Shown here piece by piece: positions 49,836-58,151 of a stretch of 64,000 nt of DNA. The stretch comes from JAKPUX01 sp964436305. GTDB taxonomy: Bacteria > Zhuqueibacterota > Zhuqueibacteria > Residuimicrobiales > Residuimicrobiaceae. Each line of letters opens with the position of its first letter. Within the stretch, counting starts at the first letter, position 1. The DNA lies in the NCBI GenBank assembly GCA_964436305.1, contig CAYTCI010000006.1, positions 22,595 to 86,594 of the forward strand, written 5' to 3'. Under the pieces are notes generated by a model. That model worked only from the letters and a program-made list of their open reading frames with translations, searched no databases and was not told the origin of the DNA. Made by a program: the position numbers and the translations under genes.

Positions 49836-52391
49836 TCAGGGCGTTACCGCCTCGCTCGCGGCGCTGAGCAGCAGGCCGTTAAAAAGAACCTTGAAGGTGG
49901 CATGGGTCCCGGCACGGAATTGGGGACGGAAACCCACCAGTTCGACATGTCCCTCGCCCTGCGGCACCCAGGCCAGTGCCGACCGGCCGGTGAGCAGTCC
50001 CTCCCCCCGGGCAAACCCATCCTGCAACAACCGCTCGTTGGGATAGACCAGCACCGCCTCACCGCTTTCCACCACAAAAGCGGGGCTAAAATGATAAAAA
50101 ATATTTACATCAGTTGGCATGCCGTAACCCAGGGGATGGCCTCCCTGAAAGGTCGCGCGCAAAAAGGCGCCCGGCACGAAGAGTTCCTGTTGGCTGAGAG
50201 CGGCCGTGACATCCCGCACGGGCAGTTCCCACTGCAGCGGCACACCGCAGGCCTGGTTGAGCGCGATCAGCGTGCCGCCACCTTCAACGAACCGGCGCAA
50301 TTCCTGATTGCCCGTGGCGCCGATGCCGCCACCGAACAGCTCCGGCATTCGCCCGGGCTGGACACCCTCGAGGATCTCGGACGCCGGCTGTGAGGGCAGG
50401 ATGATCACGTCGAACTGCCGGCGCAAATCGCCGCGCTGCACCGTCGGATTGATGATGCGGTCAAAGGGGAACTCGTTGGTTTCGAGGACGAATCGGGTCC
50501 AGCCTTCATCACTCTCCGCCAGATAGCTGGTATAGAGGCCGATTCGCGGCGCCCGCAACCGCCAGGCCGGCTGTGGCGTGCGCAGCTTGCCGGCCGAGAA
50601 GGTGACATGATAGATGCGCGCAAGGTCCTGCAGCAATTTGAGCGAATCGGTCACGACCCAGCAGCTGCCCGCCGGCCAAACCTCCCTGGCCGTGCGCTGC
50701 AGCTCCTTGAGCCAGTAAACCGGCACCCCGGCGGCGAGCAGGCGGTTGACCACCCGGTTGGCGGAGTGGGTGCGGTAATCGAGAAAAAAACCGGTGCGCT
50801 CCGGCAGGTCGCTCACCCCGAAAGCCGGCAGAGGCAGTTTGCTCACCTTTTCGATGTCGCCGAGAATCTCGCCGCGGCCCTCAAGCACCTTGACGCCATA
50901 GGCGCAGGGCAGATTATAGCTGCTGACGTCGTAGGGCATTTCCGCGCCCGTGCCGCCGACATAGAGGCGGGTCTGCAGCAGGGTCCGCGCATAGGCGCCA
51001 TTCGGCTGGGCGGTCTGCACCAGATAACTCTCTTCCGGATAGAGGGTGCCGGAGACCACCACCTTGCTCCGCGCTTGAAAGATCTCCACCTGCCCCGCCT
51101 GCAGCGTGGCCAGCAGCTCATATTGCGCCTGGGCATCAAAGGGGCGCGGTGGCAGGATGAAGACCTCGCGATCGTCGCCAGGCTCGACCGCCTCACTTTG
51201 CACCTGCCAGCTCCGCTCCAGCCACCCCTCGCGGTCGCGGGCGGCCAGACCGAGCAGGGCCTGACTGGCCCGCTCCGCATAATCGACAATATGGCCGAGC
51301 CGCCAGATTCCTCCCTTCCAGGGCAGCGGTTGCTGCCAGGAACGCTGCAGCGGGGCCACTTCGCTGTCACCCGCCAGATCGCCGGGAGTCAATGTCACGG
51401 GCGTGGCCAGCCGTGCCGATGCGATCTCGCCGAGCAAACGGATGCCGCCGTGGTAATAGATATAGGCTCGGCTTGAAGCGAAGGCATCAAAGTAAAAGGC
51501 ATGGGCGACGCCCGCCATCCCCGCCGCGGTCATCTCCGCAGCGATCGCGGTGCCGATGGCGTTGGTCTGGGCCTGCAGCAGCGGTGGAATATTGTCATCG
51601 GCGGGATCGCGGTAGGGCGGCAGAAACATCCGCGGACCGGTGTATCCCATCTGGTGCAGATCGAAGACGACGTGCGGGTGCCAGACGTTGAAAACCTTTT
51701 CGACCGTCAGCCGCGTCTCCCGCTGACTGAGCATCACCCAATCGCGGTTGATATCATGACCTGCATAGGGATGGTCGAGAAAGGGGACCGGCCCGCCGGC
51801 GAAGGGGGTATCCCGGTACTTTTTATACCACTCGACCACGGCATCGAGGCCATCCGGATTGTGCGTCGGGATGAGCAGAAGCACGACGCGATCGAGGAGG
51901 GTGCGCGTCGCCTCCGAGTTGTCCGAGACCAGATGATAGGCCAGATTCATCGACATCTGCGAGGGGCCGATCTCGATGGGATGGATCGAGCAGGCGATAC
52001 ACACCACGCTGCGGGCCTCGCGCATCAGGCGGCGCGCCTGGGCCGGGACCATCTCGCGCGGATCGGCCAGCTGTGCCTGCAGCTGGATCAGATTCTCCTG
52101 ATTCGCCAGATTTTCCGGCGAGGAGATAACGGCCATCCAGAAGGTCCGGCCCTGCGTCGACTGCCCCAGGCGCTGTACCTGCAGGCGGGGACTCTGGCGA
52201 TCGAGCAGCCGGAAATAGGCGAGAATCGTCCCGGCATCCGCCAGACGGAAATCCTCTCCCGGCGTGAAGCCGAGGAAGCCGGCCGGCGTGGTGATGGCCG
52301 GCGGTGTCTGCGCCGGCAGCCCGGCCGCCAGCAGCAGCAGGCCCACCACGATCCCTCTTCGCGCCATACGATCCCGGCACCGGGCTCTCAT
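49836..52391 (-). CDS. M14-family (carboxypeptidase-like) secreted metallopeptidase
   Basis: 851 residues. Signal peptide (ARRGIVVGLLLLAAGLPAQ), then an M14 zinc peptidase domain (about 35-400) with H-x2-E in CIACSIHPIEIGPSQM, HNPDGLDAVVEWYKKYRDTP, FDLHQMGYTGPRMF and YYHGGIRLLGEIAS (catalytic Glu candidate). The second half (about 430-850) includes a glutamine-amidotransferase-like region (GGGIGATGNQELRRFVEGGGTLIALNQACG). ATG at 52391 has a GTGAGGA upstream at 8 nt; ATG 52367 is the alternative. Degrades peptides or peptidoglycan stems outside the cytoplasm. Confidence 0.85.
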   Translation of the reverse strand: MRARCRDRMARRGIVVGLLLLAAGLPAQTPPAITTPAGFLGFTPGEDFRLADAGTILAYFRLLDRQSPRLQVQRLGQSTQGRTFWMAVISSPENLANQENLIQLQAQLADPREMVPAQARRLMREARSVVCIACSIHPIEIGPSQMSMNLAYHLVSDNSEATRTLLDRVVLLLIPTHNPDGLDAVVEWYKKYRDTPFAGGPVPFLDHPYAGHDINRDWVMLSQRETRLTVEKVFNVWHPHVVFDLHQMGYTGPRMFLPPYRDPADDNIPPLLQAQTNAIGTAIAAEMTAAGMAGVAHAFYFDAFASSRAYIYYHGGIRLLGEIASARLATPVTLTPGDLAGDSEVAPLQRSWQQPLPWKGGIWRLGHIVDYAERASQALLGLAARDREGWLERSWQVQSEAVEPGDDREVFILPPRPFDAQAQYELLATLQAGQVEIFQARSKVVVSGTLYPEESYLVQTAQPNGAYARTLLQTRLYVGGTGAEMPYDVSSYNLPCAYGVKVLEGRGEILGDIEKVSKLPLPAFGVSDLPERTGFFLDYRTHSANRVVNRLLAAGVPVYWLKELQRTAREVWPAGSCWVVTDSLKLLQDLARIYHVTFSAGKLRTPQPAWRLRAPRIGLYTSYLAESDEGWTRFVLETNEFPFDRIINPTVQRGDLRRQFDVIILPSQPASEILEGVQPGRMPELFGGGIGATGNQELRRFVEGGGTLIALNQACGVPLQWELPVRDVTAALSQQELFVPGAFLRATFQGGHPLGYGMPTDVNIFYHFSPAFVVESGEAVLVYPNERLLQDGFARGEGLLTGRSALAWVPQGEGHVELVGFRPQFRAGTHATFKVLFNGLLLSAASEAVTP

Positions 52392-52453
52392 GGAGATTAT
52401 CCTCACGATATCCTGTTCAACGGCCGCCGGCAGATTCGCCCGTGCGGCGCACC

Positions 52454-53911
52454 TTACGTAAAAATGACCTGCTCCTGCCAATCCGTCAGCCGCAGGCGGT
52501 ACTCTTCGATCAGCCGCACCGTCTCCGCCGGCGAGGCACTCTGGCGCAGATCGATGCCCGGGACTGCTCTCTTCTGGTCGCCAAGCCAGGACCAGGCGAT
52601 CTCGGCCGCTTCCGGTTCGCCCGGCGTCCCGGCCGCCGGCAGAAAGGCGCGCACCCGGCGCAGCAAGTCATTCCGGCTGCGCAGCAGCATCGCCTCGGTC
52701 GCATCCGACCCGCTCTCTCTCCAGGCGGCATAACAGGGCGGCGGGCCGGCTTGCGCATGGTCGCGCGCCAGCCAGCCGGTGGTCAGGCCGTGTCCCGGAT
52801 CGAGAAAAAAGAGCTGCAGCCATTCCGGCACGGCGGAGGGCAGGATGAGAATCCGCTGATAGCGGACGCGCCGGCGATGCGGCCGCGCCTGTACCTGCAG
52901 TTGCCGGTTGATCTCCGGATCGAAATGGCGGATGAAACGCTGTTCGAGCAGCAGGGCCGCCAGTTCGGAACCCACCTCGCGAATCTCGAGCCGGAAGAGC
53001 CGGCGGCGGATCTGCTCCAGCTTGGCATCCGGCTCGGTACCCGGCAGGAAGTAGCTCCGGACCCGGCGGGCCAGATTGCCGGCCTTGCCGACATAGATCA
53101 CCGTATCGCTGCGGTCACGCATCAGATAGACGCCGGGTCCAGCCGGCAGCGAGCGGATGAAGCCGGCATCGAAGGCATAGGGCGTCCAGTCGATGGCCGC
53201 CTCCTCCGGTGCAAGAAAGGCAGCGAGCTGGGCATCGGTCGTAACGCCGCGCATCGCGAGCTGCTCGATCAGCAGTTGCCAGATGGCGGCGAGCTGGGCC
53301 AGGGTCGCATCAATCTCCGCCCCGCTCCAGGCAGGCAGCCCCAGCAGCGCCGCGAGGTCCTCCGCGCCTGCCAGCGTCGCGTCGGGGAAAAGTTTGCCGG
53401 CGAGCGGACGCATTGCCAGGACAGGATTCGCCAAGGGCGTCTGGACCAGCTCTGCGGCTGCCCGGCGAAAGAGGGCGATCTGATGGCCCAGGCCGAAAAA
53501 AACCAGCGGTTGGCCGGCGGCCTCCTGTAGCAGAGTGTGAATAAACCTTGCGATCCGCCCGGACCAATCCGCGCCCTCGCCGGCGGTGATCGTGGCCAGC
53601 GGGCGGATCTCCCCGGCACTCACCCAAGCGCAAGCCAGCGCCTGCCATTCCTGCCAATGGCTGGCCCGTTCCGGCAGGATACCGCAGACCATCCAGCCGC
53701 GCGCGCTCAGGGGGGGCTCGCCGGCCGCCCGGTAGCGATAGCAGTCCTCACCGACACGATCGACCCGCGCCTCGCCGGCGAGCAGGGACTCTATAAGCCG
53801 GGCGGCGACGCCGGCCGGCACCTGCTGCAGTTTGAGCACCTCGGTGGCGAGTTCGGCAGCGCGGACGGGTTCCTGACGCTGCCGCAGATAGGCCAACAAT
53901 TTCTCACTCAT
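52454..53911 (-). CDS. GIY-YIG endonuclease domain fused to a winged-helix and a degenerate exonuclease-like region
   Basis: 485 residues: N-terminal winged-helix-like segment (about 1-62), a region aligning in outline with DnaQ-type DEDDh exonucleases (about 70-192; VFFGLGHQIALFRRAAAEL and NPVLAMRPLAGKLFPDATLAG echo the HNxxFDxxFL and nearby motifs) but without the catalytic acidic residues, then a UvrC-like GIY-YIG nuclease (about 258-340): GVY 260-262, YVG 273-275, Arg in LARRVRSYF and Glu323 in LLEQRFIRHFDPEIN. It would cut DNA in repair or as a Cho-like nuclease. The C-terminal 100 residues are not recognised. Confidence 0.8.
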   Translation of the reverse strand: MSEKLLAYLRQRQEPVRAAELATEVLKLQQVPAGVAARLIESLLAGEARVDRVGEDCYRYRAAGEPPLSARGWMVCGILPERASHWQEWQALACAWVSAGEIRPLATITAGEGADWSGRIARFIHTLLQEAAGQPLVFFGLGHQIALFRRAAAELVQTPLANPVLAMRPLAGKLFPDATLAGAEDLAALLGLPAWSGAEIDATLAQLAAIWQLLIEQLAMRGVTTDAQLAAFLAPEEAAIDWTPYAFDAGFIRSLPAGPGVYLMRDRSDTVIYVGKAGNLARRVRSYFLPGTEPDAKLEQIRRRLFRLEIREVGSELAALLLEQRFIRHFDPEINRQLQVQARPHRRRVRYQRILILPSAVPEWLQLFFLDPGHGLTTGWLARDHAQAGPPPCYAAWRESGSDATEAMLLRSRNDLLRRVRAFLPAAGTPGEPEAAEIAWSWLGDQKRAVPGIDLRQSASPAETVRLIEEYRLRLTDWQEQVIFT

Positions 53912-54004
53912 GGGTGAATCGGCAAGATGGTTTGGTTCGAATTACTACAAGATACGATTTTTTGCGTTGGGAATGAAGGTCTTTTTTTTACCCGGCAGCG
54001 AGGC

Positions 54005-54040
54005 CGGCGCCGGGACGGCCTTTGGCTCTTCCCGGCGCCG
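54005..54040 (-). repeat. Strong hairpin at the 3' end of trpB2, no U-tract
   Basis: Perfect 11-bp inverted repeat CGGCGCCGGGA (54005-54015) / TCCCGGCGCCG (54030-54040), loop 14 nt. It begins 9 bp after the trpB2 stop on the minus strand but no run of T follows, so it may stabilise the mRNA 3' end rather than terminate. Confidence 0.6.
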
Positions 54041-54049
54041 ATGGAGGGG

Positions 54050-55426
54050 TTACGGCATAACCGGCTTGGGGTACCGGTTCAGCAGAGCGATCGATTTGGC
54101 GATCTCCTCCTCGGGGAGGGGATAGTTGATCAGATTGCCGCGGAAATAGGAATCATAGCCGGTGAGATCCATCAGGCCATGCCCGCTGAGGTTGAAGAGA
54201 ATGACCCGCTCCTTGCCCTCTTCCCTGGCCAGGTTCGCCTCCTCAATCGCCGCCGCAATGGCGTGTGAACTCTCCGGCGCCGGGATGATGCCCTCGGAGC
54301 GGGCGAAGAGGACGGCGGCATCGTAGACGTCGAGCTGATCCACCGCACGCGGTCTGGCCAGGCCGAGATTGATCGCATGGCTGACCAGTGGCGCGACGCC
54401 GTGATAGCGCAAACCGCCGGCATGGATCGGAGGCGGGACGAACTTGTGGCCTAGCGAATGCATCGCCAGCAGGGGTGTCATCTCCGCCAGATCGCCATGA
54501 TCATAGCCGAAGGGAGCGCGGGTCATACTCGGACAGGAGCTCGGCTCGACCGGGATGATATCGATATCGGCGCCGTTGATCTTGTCGAGCATGAAGGGGA
54601 AGGCGATGCCGGCGAAATTGCTGCCGCCGCCGACGCAGCCGATCACCTTGTCGACGCGCTTCTCACCCGCCTTGGCCAGCTGCACCTTGGCCTCCAGCCC
54701 GATGACCGTCTGGAAAAGCAGCACATGGTTGAGGACGCTGCCGAGGGAATAGCGGGTGGCGCCGGTGGGATCGCTCACCGCATCCTCCACCGCCTCGCTG
54801 ATGGCACCGCCGAGGCTGCCGGGGGTTTCGGGATTATCCTGCAGCATCCGCCGCCCGGCCTGGGTGTCGGTGCTGGGACTGGCGACGCACTGGGCGCCCC
54901 AGGTCTCCATCATCAGCCGGCGGAACGGCTTTTGCTCAAAACTGACCCGCACCATGTAAACCTTGCACTCCAGCCCCATCAACACACAGGCGAAGGCGAG
55001 CGCACAGCCCCACTGCCCGGCGCCGGTCTCGGTGGTGATCCGTTTGACTCCCGCCAGCTTGTTGTAATAGGCCTGCGGCACCGCGGCGTTGGGTTTGTGG
55101 CTGCCGGCCGGACTGACACTCTCGTTCTTGTAATAGATACGCGCCGGGGTCCCCAGGGCTTTCTCCAGGCCGTAGGCCCGCACCAGCGGGGAGGGCCGCC
55201 ACATTTTATAGATCGCCTGCACCTCCTCGGGGATGTCGATCCAGCGCTGGGTGCTCATTTCCAGCTCGATCAGATTCATCGGAAAAACCGGGGCGAGCAT
55301 CTCCGGAGCGATCGGCTTGCCGTCCGGGCCCAGCGGTGGCGAGGGGGGCTTGGGGAAATCGGCGGCAATGTTGTAGTACTGGCGCGGCATTTCACTTTCG
55401 TCGAGCAGGATCTTGGTGGCTTGCAT
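54050..55426 (-). CDS. trpB2: Tryptophan synthase beta-like protein, TrpB2 type
   Basis: 458 residues, longer than TrpB1 (~400), with the TrpB2 N-terminal form (YYNIAADFPKPPSPPLGPDG, RPSPLVRAYGLEKALG). PLP lysine K111 in GSHKPNAAVPQ, and VGGGSNFAG binds the phosphate. It condenses indole with serine, mostly without TrpA, and may salvage indole. ATG at 55426 is preceded by GGAGGAG. A leader peptide with four Trp codons and a terminator lie directly upstream, so expression should drop when tryptophan is plentiful. No other trp gene is in the window. Confidence 0.95.
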   Translation of the reverse strand: MQATKILLDESEMPRQYYNIAADFPKPPSPPLGPDGKPIAPEMLAPVFPMNLIELEMSTQRWIDIPEEVQAIYKMWRPSPLVRAYGLEKALGTPARIYYKNESVSPAGSHKPNAAVPQAYYNKLAGVKRITTETGAGQWGCALAFACVLMGLECKVYMVRVSFEQKPFRRLMMETWGAQCVASPSTDTQAGRRMLQDNPETPGSLGGAISEAVEDAVSDPTGATRYSLGSVLNHVLLFQTVIGLEAKVQLAKAGEKRVDKVIGCVGGGSNFAGIAFPFMLDKINGADIDIIPVEPSSCPSMTRAPFGYDHGDLAEMTPLLAMHSLGHKFVPPPIHAGGLRYHGVAPLVSHAINLGLARPRAVDQLDVYDAAVLFARSEGIIPAPESSHAIAAAIEEANLAREEGKERVILFNLSGHGLMDLTGYDSYFRGNLINYPLPEEEIAKSIALLNRYPKPVMP

Positions 55427-55453
55427 GAGACTCCTCCATGGGGTTAGACGCAT

Positions 55454-55490
55454 AAAAAAAGCCCGCTGCTTGTTCGATACGCAGCGGGCT
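55454..55490 (-). terminator. Intrinsic terminator of the trp attenuator
   Basis: Transcript order: arm AGCCCGCTGC (55490-55481), 11-nt loop, arm GCAGCGGGCT (55469-55460), overlapping a run of T (55460-55454). Perfect 10-bp stem directly upstream of trpB2, 27 nt before its ATG. Confidence 0.95.
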
Positions 55491-55519
55491 GAAATTAGCC
55501 GACAGGTGACGAGGCTGTG

Positions 55520-55621
55520 CTAGCGATGGGCCTCCATCCCGCTCCGTATGACCATACGCCACCACCACCAGTTCGTGCTGGTCTGGACGTTCGCAAGGAT
55601 GGGGGTGAAAGCCTGTTGCAT
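55520..55621 (-). CDS. trp leader peptide (33 residues, four consecutive Trp codons)
   Basis: ATG at 55621, GAGGA 4 nt upstream; TAG at 55522-55520. Sequence begins MQQAFTPILANVQTSTN, continues with four Trp residues (18-21, TGG codons at 55570-55559), then RMVIRSGMEAHR. In known attenuators such a leader senses charged tRNA-Trp by ribosome stalling. It lies between a strong promoter and the terminator upstream of trpB2. I name it by structure only. Confidence 0.9.
   Translation of the reverse strand: MQQAFTPILANVQTSTNWWWWRMVIRSGMEAHR
55536..55545 (-). promoter_or_regulatory. Antiterminator arm of the trp attenuator
   Basis: Transcript GGAGCGGGAT (within the leader peptide codons 26-29) can pair with the terminator's 5' arm (55490-55481) at 8 of 10 positions with a continuous AGCGGG/CCCGCT core. 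It nearly duplicates the terminator's 3' arm (8 of 10 identical), the expected relation between antiterminator and terminator strands. Confidence 0.75.
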
Positions 55622-55643
55622 GGATTCCTCGTACTGTTTTTCC

Positions 55644-55672
55644 AATATAGGCAAATTATCCATTTCTGTCAA
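55644..55672 (-). promoter_or_regulatory. Promoter of the trp leader / trpB2 transcript
   Basis: Minus strand TTGACA (55672-55667), 17-bp spacer, TATATT (55649-55644). Transcription would begin about 55637, some 16 nt before the leader peptide ATG. Confidence 0.85.
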
Positions 55673-55689
55673 GAAAAAACTCAGCGAGC

Positions 55690-55708
55690 CCGGGGCGCGA
55701 GACCCCGG
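55690..55708 (-). terminator. Hairpin after the rubrerythrin gene
   Basis: Stem CCGGGG (55690-55695) / CCCCGG (55703-55708), loop 7 nt; a T-run (55679-55674) follows only after about 10 nt, so it is a weak terminator candidate immediately before the trp promoter. Confidence 0.45.
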
Positions 55709-55723
55709 CGCCGCGTAACAGTC

Positions 55724-56224
55724 TCACATCACGATAAATTTGTCCCGGCTGGTGCCGCAGATCTCGCACTTCTCGTCGCCATCCTCGCCGATCTCGACAT
55801 TGCCGCAAACCGGACAGAGATAGATCTTGGCCGTGCTCAGGTCCTTGCCGGTCTTGAGGCACTCGAGGGCTTTGAGATAGAGCTCATTGTGGATCTTCTC
55901 CGCCTTCATCGCAAAGGTAAAGCTGGCGATAGCGGCCTTGTTGCCTTCCGCTTCGGCATCCTTGAGGAAATCGGGGTACATCGTCTTGAACTCGTAGGCC
56001 TCGCCATCGGCTGCCATTTGCAGATTGTCCAGGGTCGTTTTCACCCGGCCGAGCACCCGCAGATGGGCATGGGCATGGATGGTCTCCGCCTCCGCCGCCG
56101 CACGGAAAAGCTTGGCGATCATGGGATACCCCTCGGCATCAGCCTTTTTGGCGAATGCGAGATAGGTGCGGTTGGCCTGGCTTTCGCCGGCGAAGGCATC
56201 CTGGAGATCCTTTTCTGTTTTCAT
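55724..56224 (-). CDS. rbr: Rubrerythrin
   Basis: 166 residues: ferritin-like four-helix domain with diiron ligands (about 1-130, including ESQANRTYLAFAKKADAEG, AAEAETIHAHAHLRV and AMKAEKIHNELY) and a C-terminal rubredoxin-like iron site with two C-x2-C motifs (YLCPVCG, CEICG). Reduces hydrogen peroxide; typical of anaerobes or microaerobes. Intact and of usual domain order, though shorter than the 190-residue clostridial forms. Confidence 0.95.
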   Translation of the reverse strand: MKTEKDLQDAFAGESQANRTYLAFAKKADAEGYPMIAKLFRAAAEAETIHAHAHLRVLGRVKTTLDNLQMAADGEAYEFKTMYPDFLKDAEAEGNKAAIASFTFAMKAEKIHNELYLKALECLKTGKDLSTAKIYLCPVCGNVEIGEDGDEKCEICGTSRDKFIVM

Positions 56225-56278
56225 GGAGATTCCTCTCTGCGTTAGGGATGATAGGGTACCCGATGATCGGGCTTTTGT

Positions 56279-57217
56279 TTAGTGATTAGAGTATCTTGCC
56301 GCTGCCAGCAGGGCTTCGGTCAGGCTGGTCGGATTGGCCTGATTCCTGCCGGCGATGGCGAAGGCGGTACCGTGATCGGGCGTGGTGCGCAAAAAGGGCA
56401 GCCCGAGGGTGAAAGAGACGGTGCGGTGGAAATCGAGGGTCTTGGCGGCGATGTGACCCTGATCGTGATAAAGTGAGAGCACTGCATCGTACTCCCCCTG
56501 ACCGCAAAGGTGGAAGACCGAATCGGCCGGAACCGGGCCGCAAACCTCCAGACCGAGCCGGCAGGCCTCAACAACGGCCGGGCGAAGGATGCGTGCCTCT
56601 TCGTCGCCGAAGAGTCCCTCGTCGCTGGCATGAGGATTAAGGGCCGCCAGTGCGAGCCGACGCCGCTGCAGTCCAAGCTGCTGCAGACCGCGATCGCTCG
56701 CGGCCAGCCCTTCGACCACACCGGCAATCGTCAGGGCATCCGCGACTCGCCGCAGCGGGATGTGCTTGGTGAGAAAAAAGATGCGCAAATCGCCCACCAT
56801 AAAGAGGGTCATCGGCATGGCGGTCGCCGTCAGACCCGCAAGCATTTCAGTGTGGTCGATATAGGGCACGCCGCCCTGCTGCAGGGAGGCCTTGTTGATC
56901 GGAGCGGTCACCAGGGCCCGGACCGATCCCCGTAACGCCTGATCAATCGCGGTGCGGATATAGGCGAATGCTGCCCGGCCGCAGGCGCCCTCGACCCGGC
57001 CCATCTCGACCGGCCGGTGGATTTCGCCCGTCTCCACCAGCGGAGCCTCCGGCAAGGGCAGCCCGGTTTGCACCATGGCCTGATCGATCACTACCCGATC
57101 GCCGAACAAAACCGGCTGCAGCGCCTGCTGTACGCGTGGATCCCGCAAGGCCTTGAGGACGATTTCGGGGCCGATGCCGGCCGGATCGCCAAGGGTGATG
57201 CCGATGCGCGGCTTCAC
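56279..57217 (-). CDS. pdxA: 4-hydroxythreonine-4-phosphate dehydrogenase PdxA
   Basis: 312 residues; NAD-dependent step of the DXP-dependent pyridoxal phosphate pathway. Metal-binding histidines appear in YIDHTEML, LYHDQGH and elsewhere; ITLGDPAGIGPEI is the N-terminal signature. Starts with GTG at 57217 overlapping the stop of the upstream isomerase by 4 nt (GTGA). No pdxJ is seen in this window. Confidence 0.95.
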   Translation of the reverse strand: MKPRIGITLGDPAGIGPEIVLKALRDPRVQQALQPVLFGDRVVIDQAMVQTGLPLPEAPLVETGEIHRPVEMGRVEGACGRAAFAYIRTAIDQALRGSVRALVTAPINKASLQQGGVPYIDHTEMLAGLTATAMPMTLFMVGDLRIFFLTKHIPLRRVADALTIAGVVEGLAASDRGLQQLGLQRRRLALAALNPHASDEGLFGDEEARILRPAVVEACRLGLEVCGPVPADSVFHLCGQGEYDAVLSLYHDQGHIAAKTLDFHRTVSFTLGLPFLRTTPDHGTAFAIAGRNQANPTSLTEALLAAARYSNH

Positions 57218-58146
57218 ATCACCCCCGCTTGCTGCAAGACCCCGATCCCGCGCTGCAACTCCTCGAGCGTGACCGGATGGTGCGCCTCGATAATCCGCAA
57301 ACTCTCCGCATTCAGATAGGGCGCCAGCAGCCTGAAATCAAAGGTGCCCATGCCCGGGGCCAGATGATCCTGGAAGTCGGCGATGTCATGAATGTGCATG
57401 CCCGCCAGTTGGCCCTTGAAGCGCTCGAGGAAATCACGTTCGTGATCGAGCAGGCCCAATCGGGCAAAAATCTCGGCGTGACCAACATCATGCCAATAGC
57501 GCAGCTGCCCGCCGGCAAACTCGCCGAAGAGAAGATCAAACTCATCACCGATCGGGATCTGCGAGAGACGGTAACGGTTCTCGACACCGATCAGGATCCC
57601 GAGTTTGCGCGCCTCACGATGCAGAGCCTCGACCGTGCGCAGTAGCGGCGAGAGATAGGGACCAATTTGGGCCGCACGCTCCCGCTGCAATTCCGCGATC
57701 CGGTCGCGAAATTCATCGGATTCTCCGCCAGCCCGATCGTGGAGAGCAAAGAGATCTCTCATCCTGAAATCCATGGCCATCACGCCGAGATGGTAGACCA
57801 CCAGAGAGGCCCCCAGCTCGGCGGCAACCTGCAGTGACCTCTGCCCGAACCGGACTGCGAGTTTGCGTTCCTCTTGATCGAGCGAGGCCGGATTAAAAAG
57901 CGCGGCGACGTTGGGGTGGCCCTCATAACCAGGCGGCGTCGGGCAGTAATTATGCACGCTGTAAACCGTGAATTCGCCCCGGCGCAGCCGCGGCCGCATC
58001 TGCTCCAGGGTTGCTCCGCTGACGCGATAATCGATCTCCAGGCCGGTGAGCCCGGCGGCGCCAAGGGCGTCGAGCAGCTCATTCCCGTCGGTGAGGCGTT
58101 TGGAGAGCCAGGAGGTAGAGAGACCACATTTCATTTCTGTTGTCAT
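57214..58146 (-). CDS. Sugar phosphate isomerase/epimerase family TIM barrel (AP endonuclease 2 superfamily)
   Basis: 310 residues of the xylose-isomerase-like TIM barrel: GLTGLEIDYRV, SVHNYCPTPPG, GVENRYRLSQIP, WHDVGHAEIFA and LAGMHIHDIADFQDH. Metal ligands (His, Glu, Asp) are in these segments. Substrate not identifiable. Overlaps pdxA by 4 nt, so probably co-translated; a metabolic tie to vitamin B6 is not established. ATG at 58146, with another Met 12 nt later. Confidence 0.85.
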   Translation of the reverse strand: MTTEMKCGLSTSWLSKRLTDGNELLDALGAAGLTGLEIDYRVSGATLEQMRPRLRRGEFTVYSVHNYCPTPPGYEGHPNVAALFNPASLDQEERKLAVRFGQRSLQVAAELGASLVVYHLGVMAMDFRMRDLFALHDRAGGESDEFRDRIAELQRERAAQIGPYLSPLLRTVEALHREARKLGILIGVENRYRLSQIPIGDEFDLLFGEFAGGQLRYWHDVGHAEIFARLGLLDHERDFLERFKGQLAGMHIHDIADFQDHLAPGMGTFDFRLLAPYLNAESLRIIEAHHPVTLEELQRGIGVLQQAGVM

Positions 58147-58151
58147 GCGGG

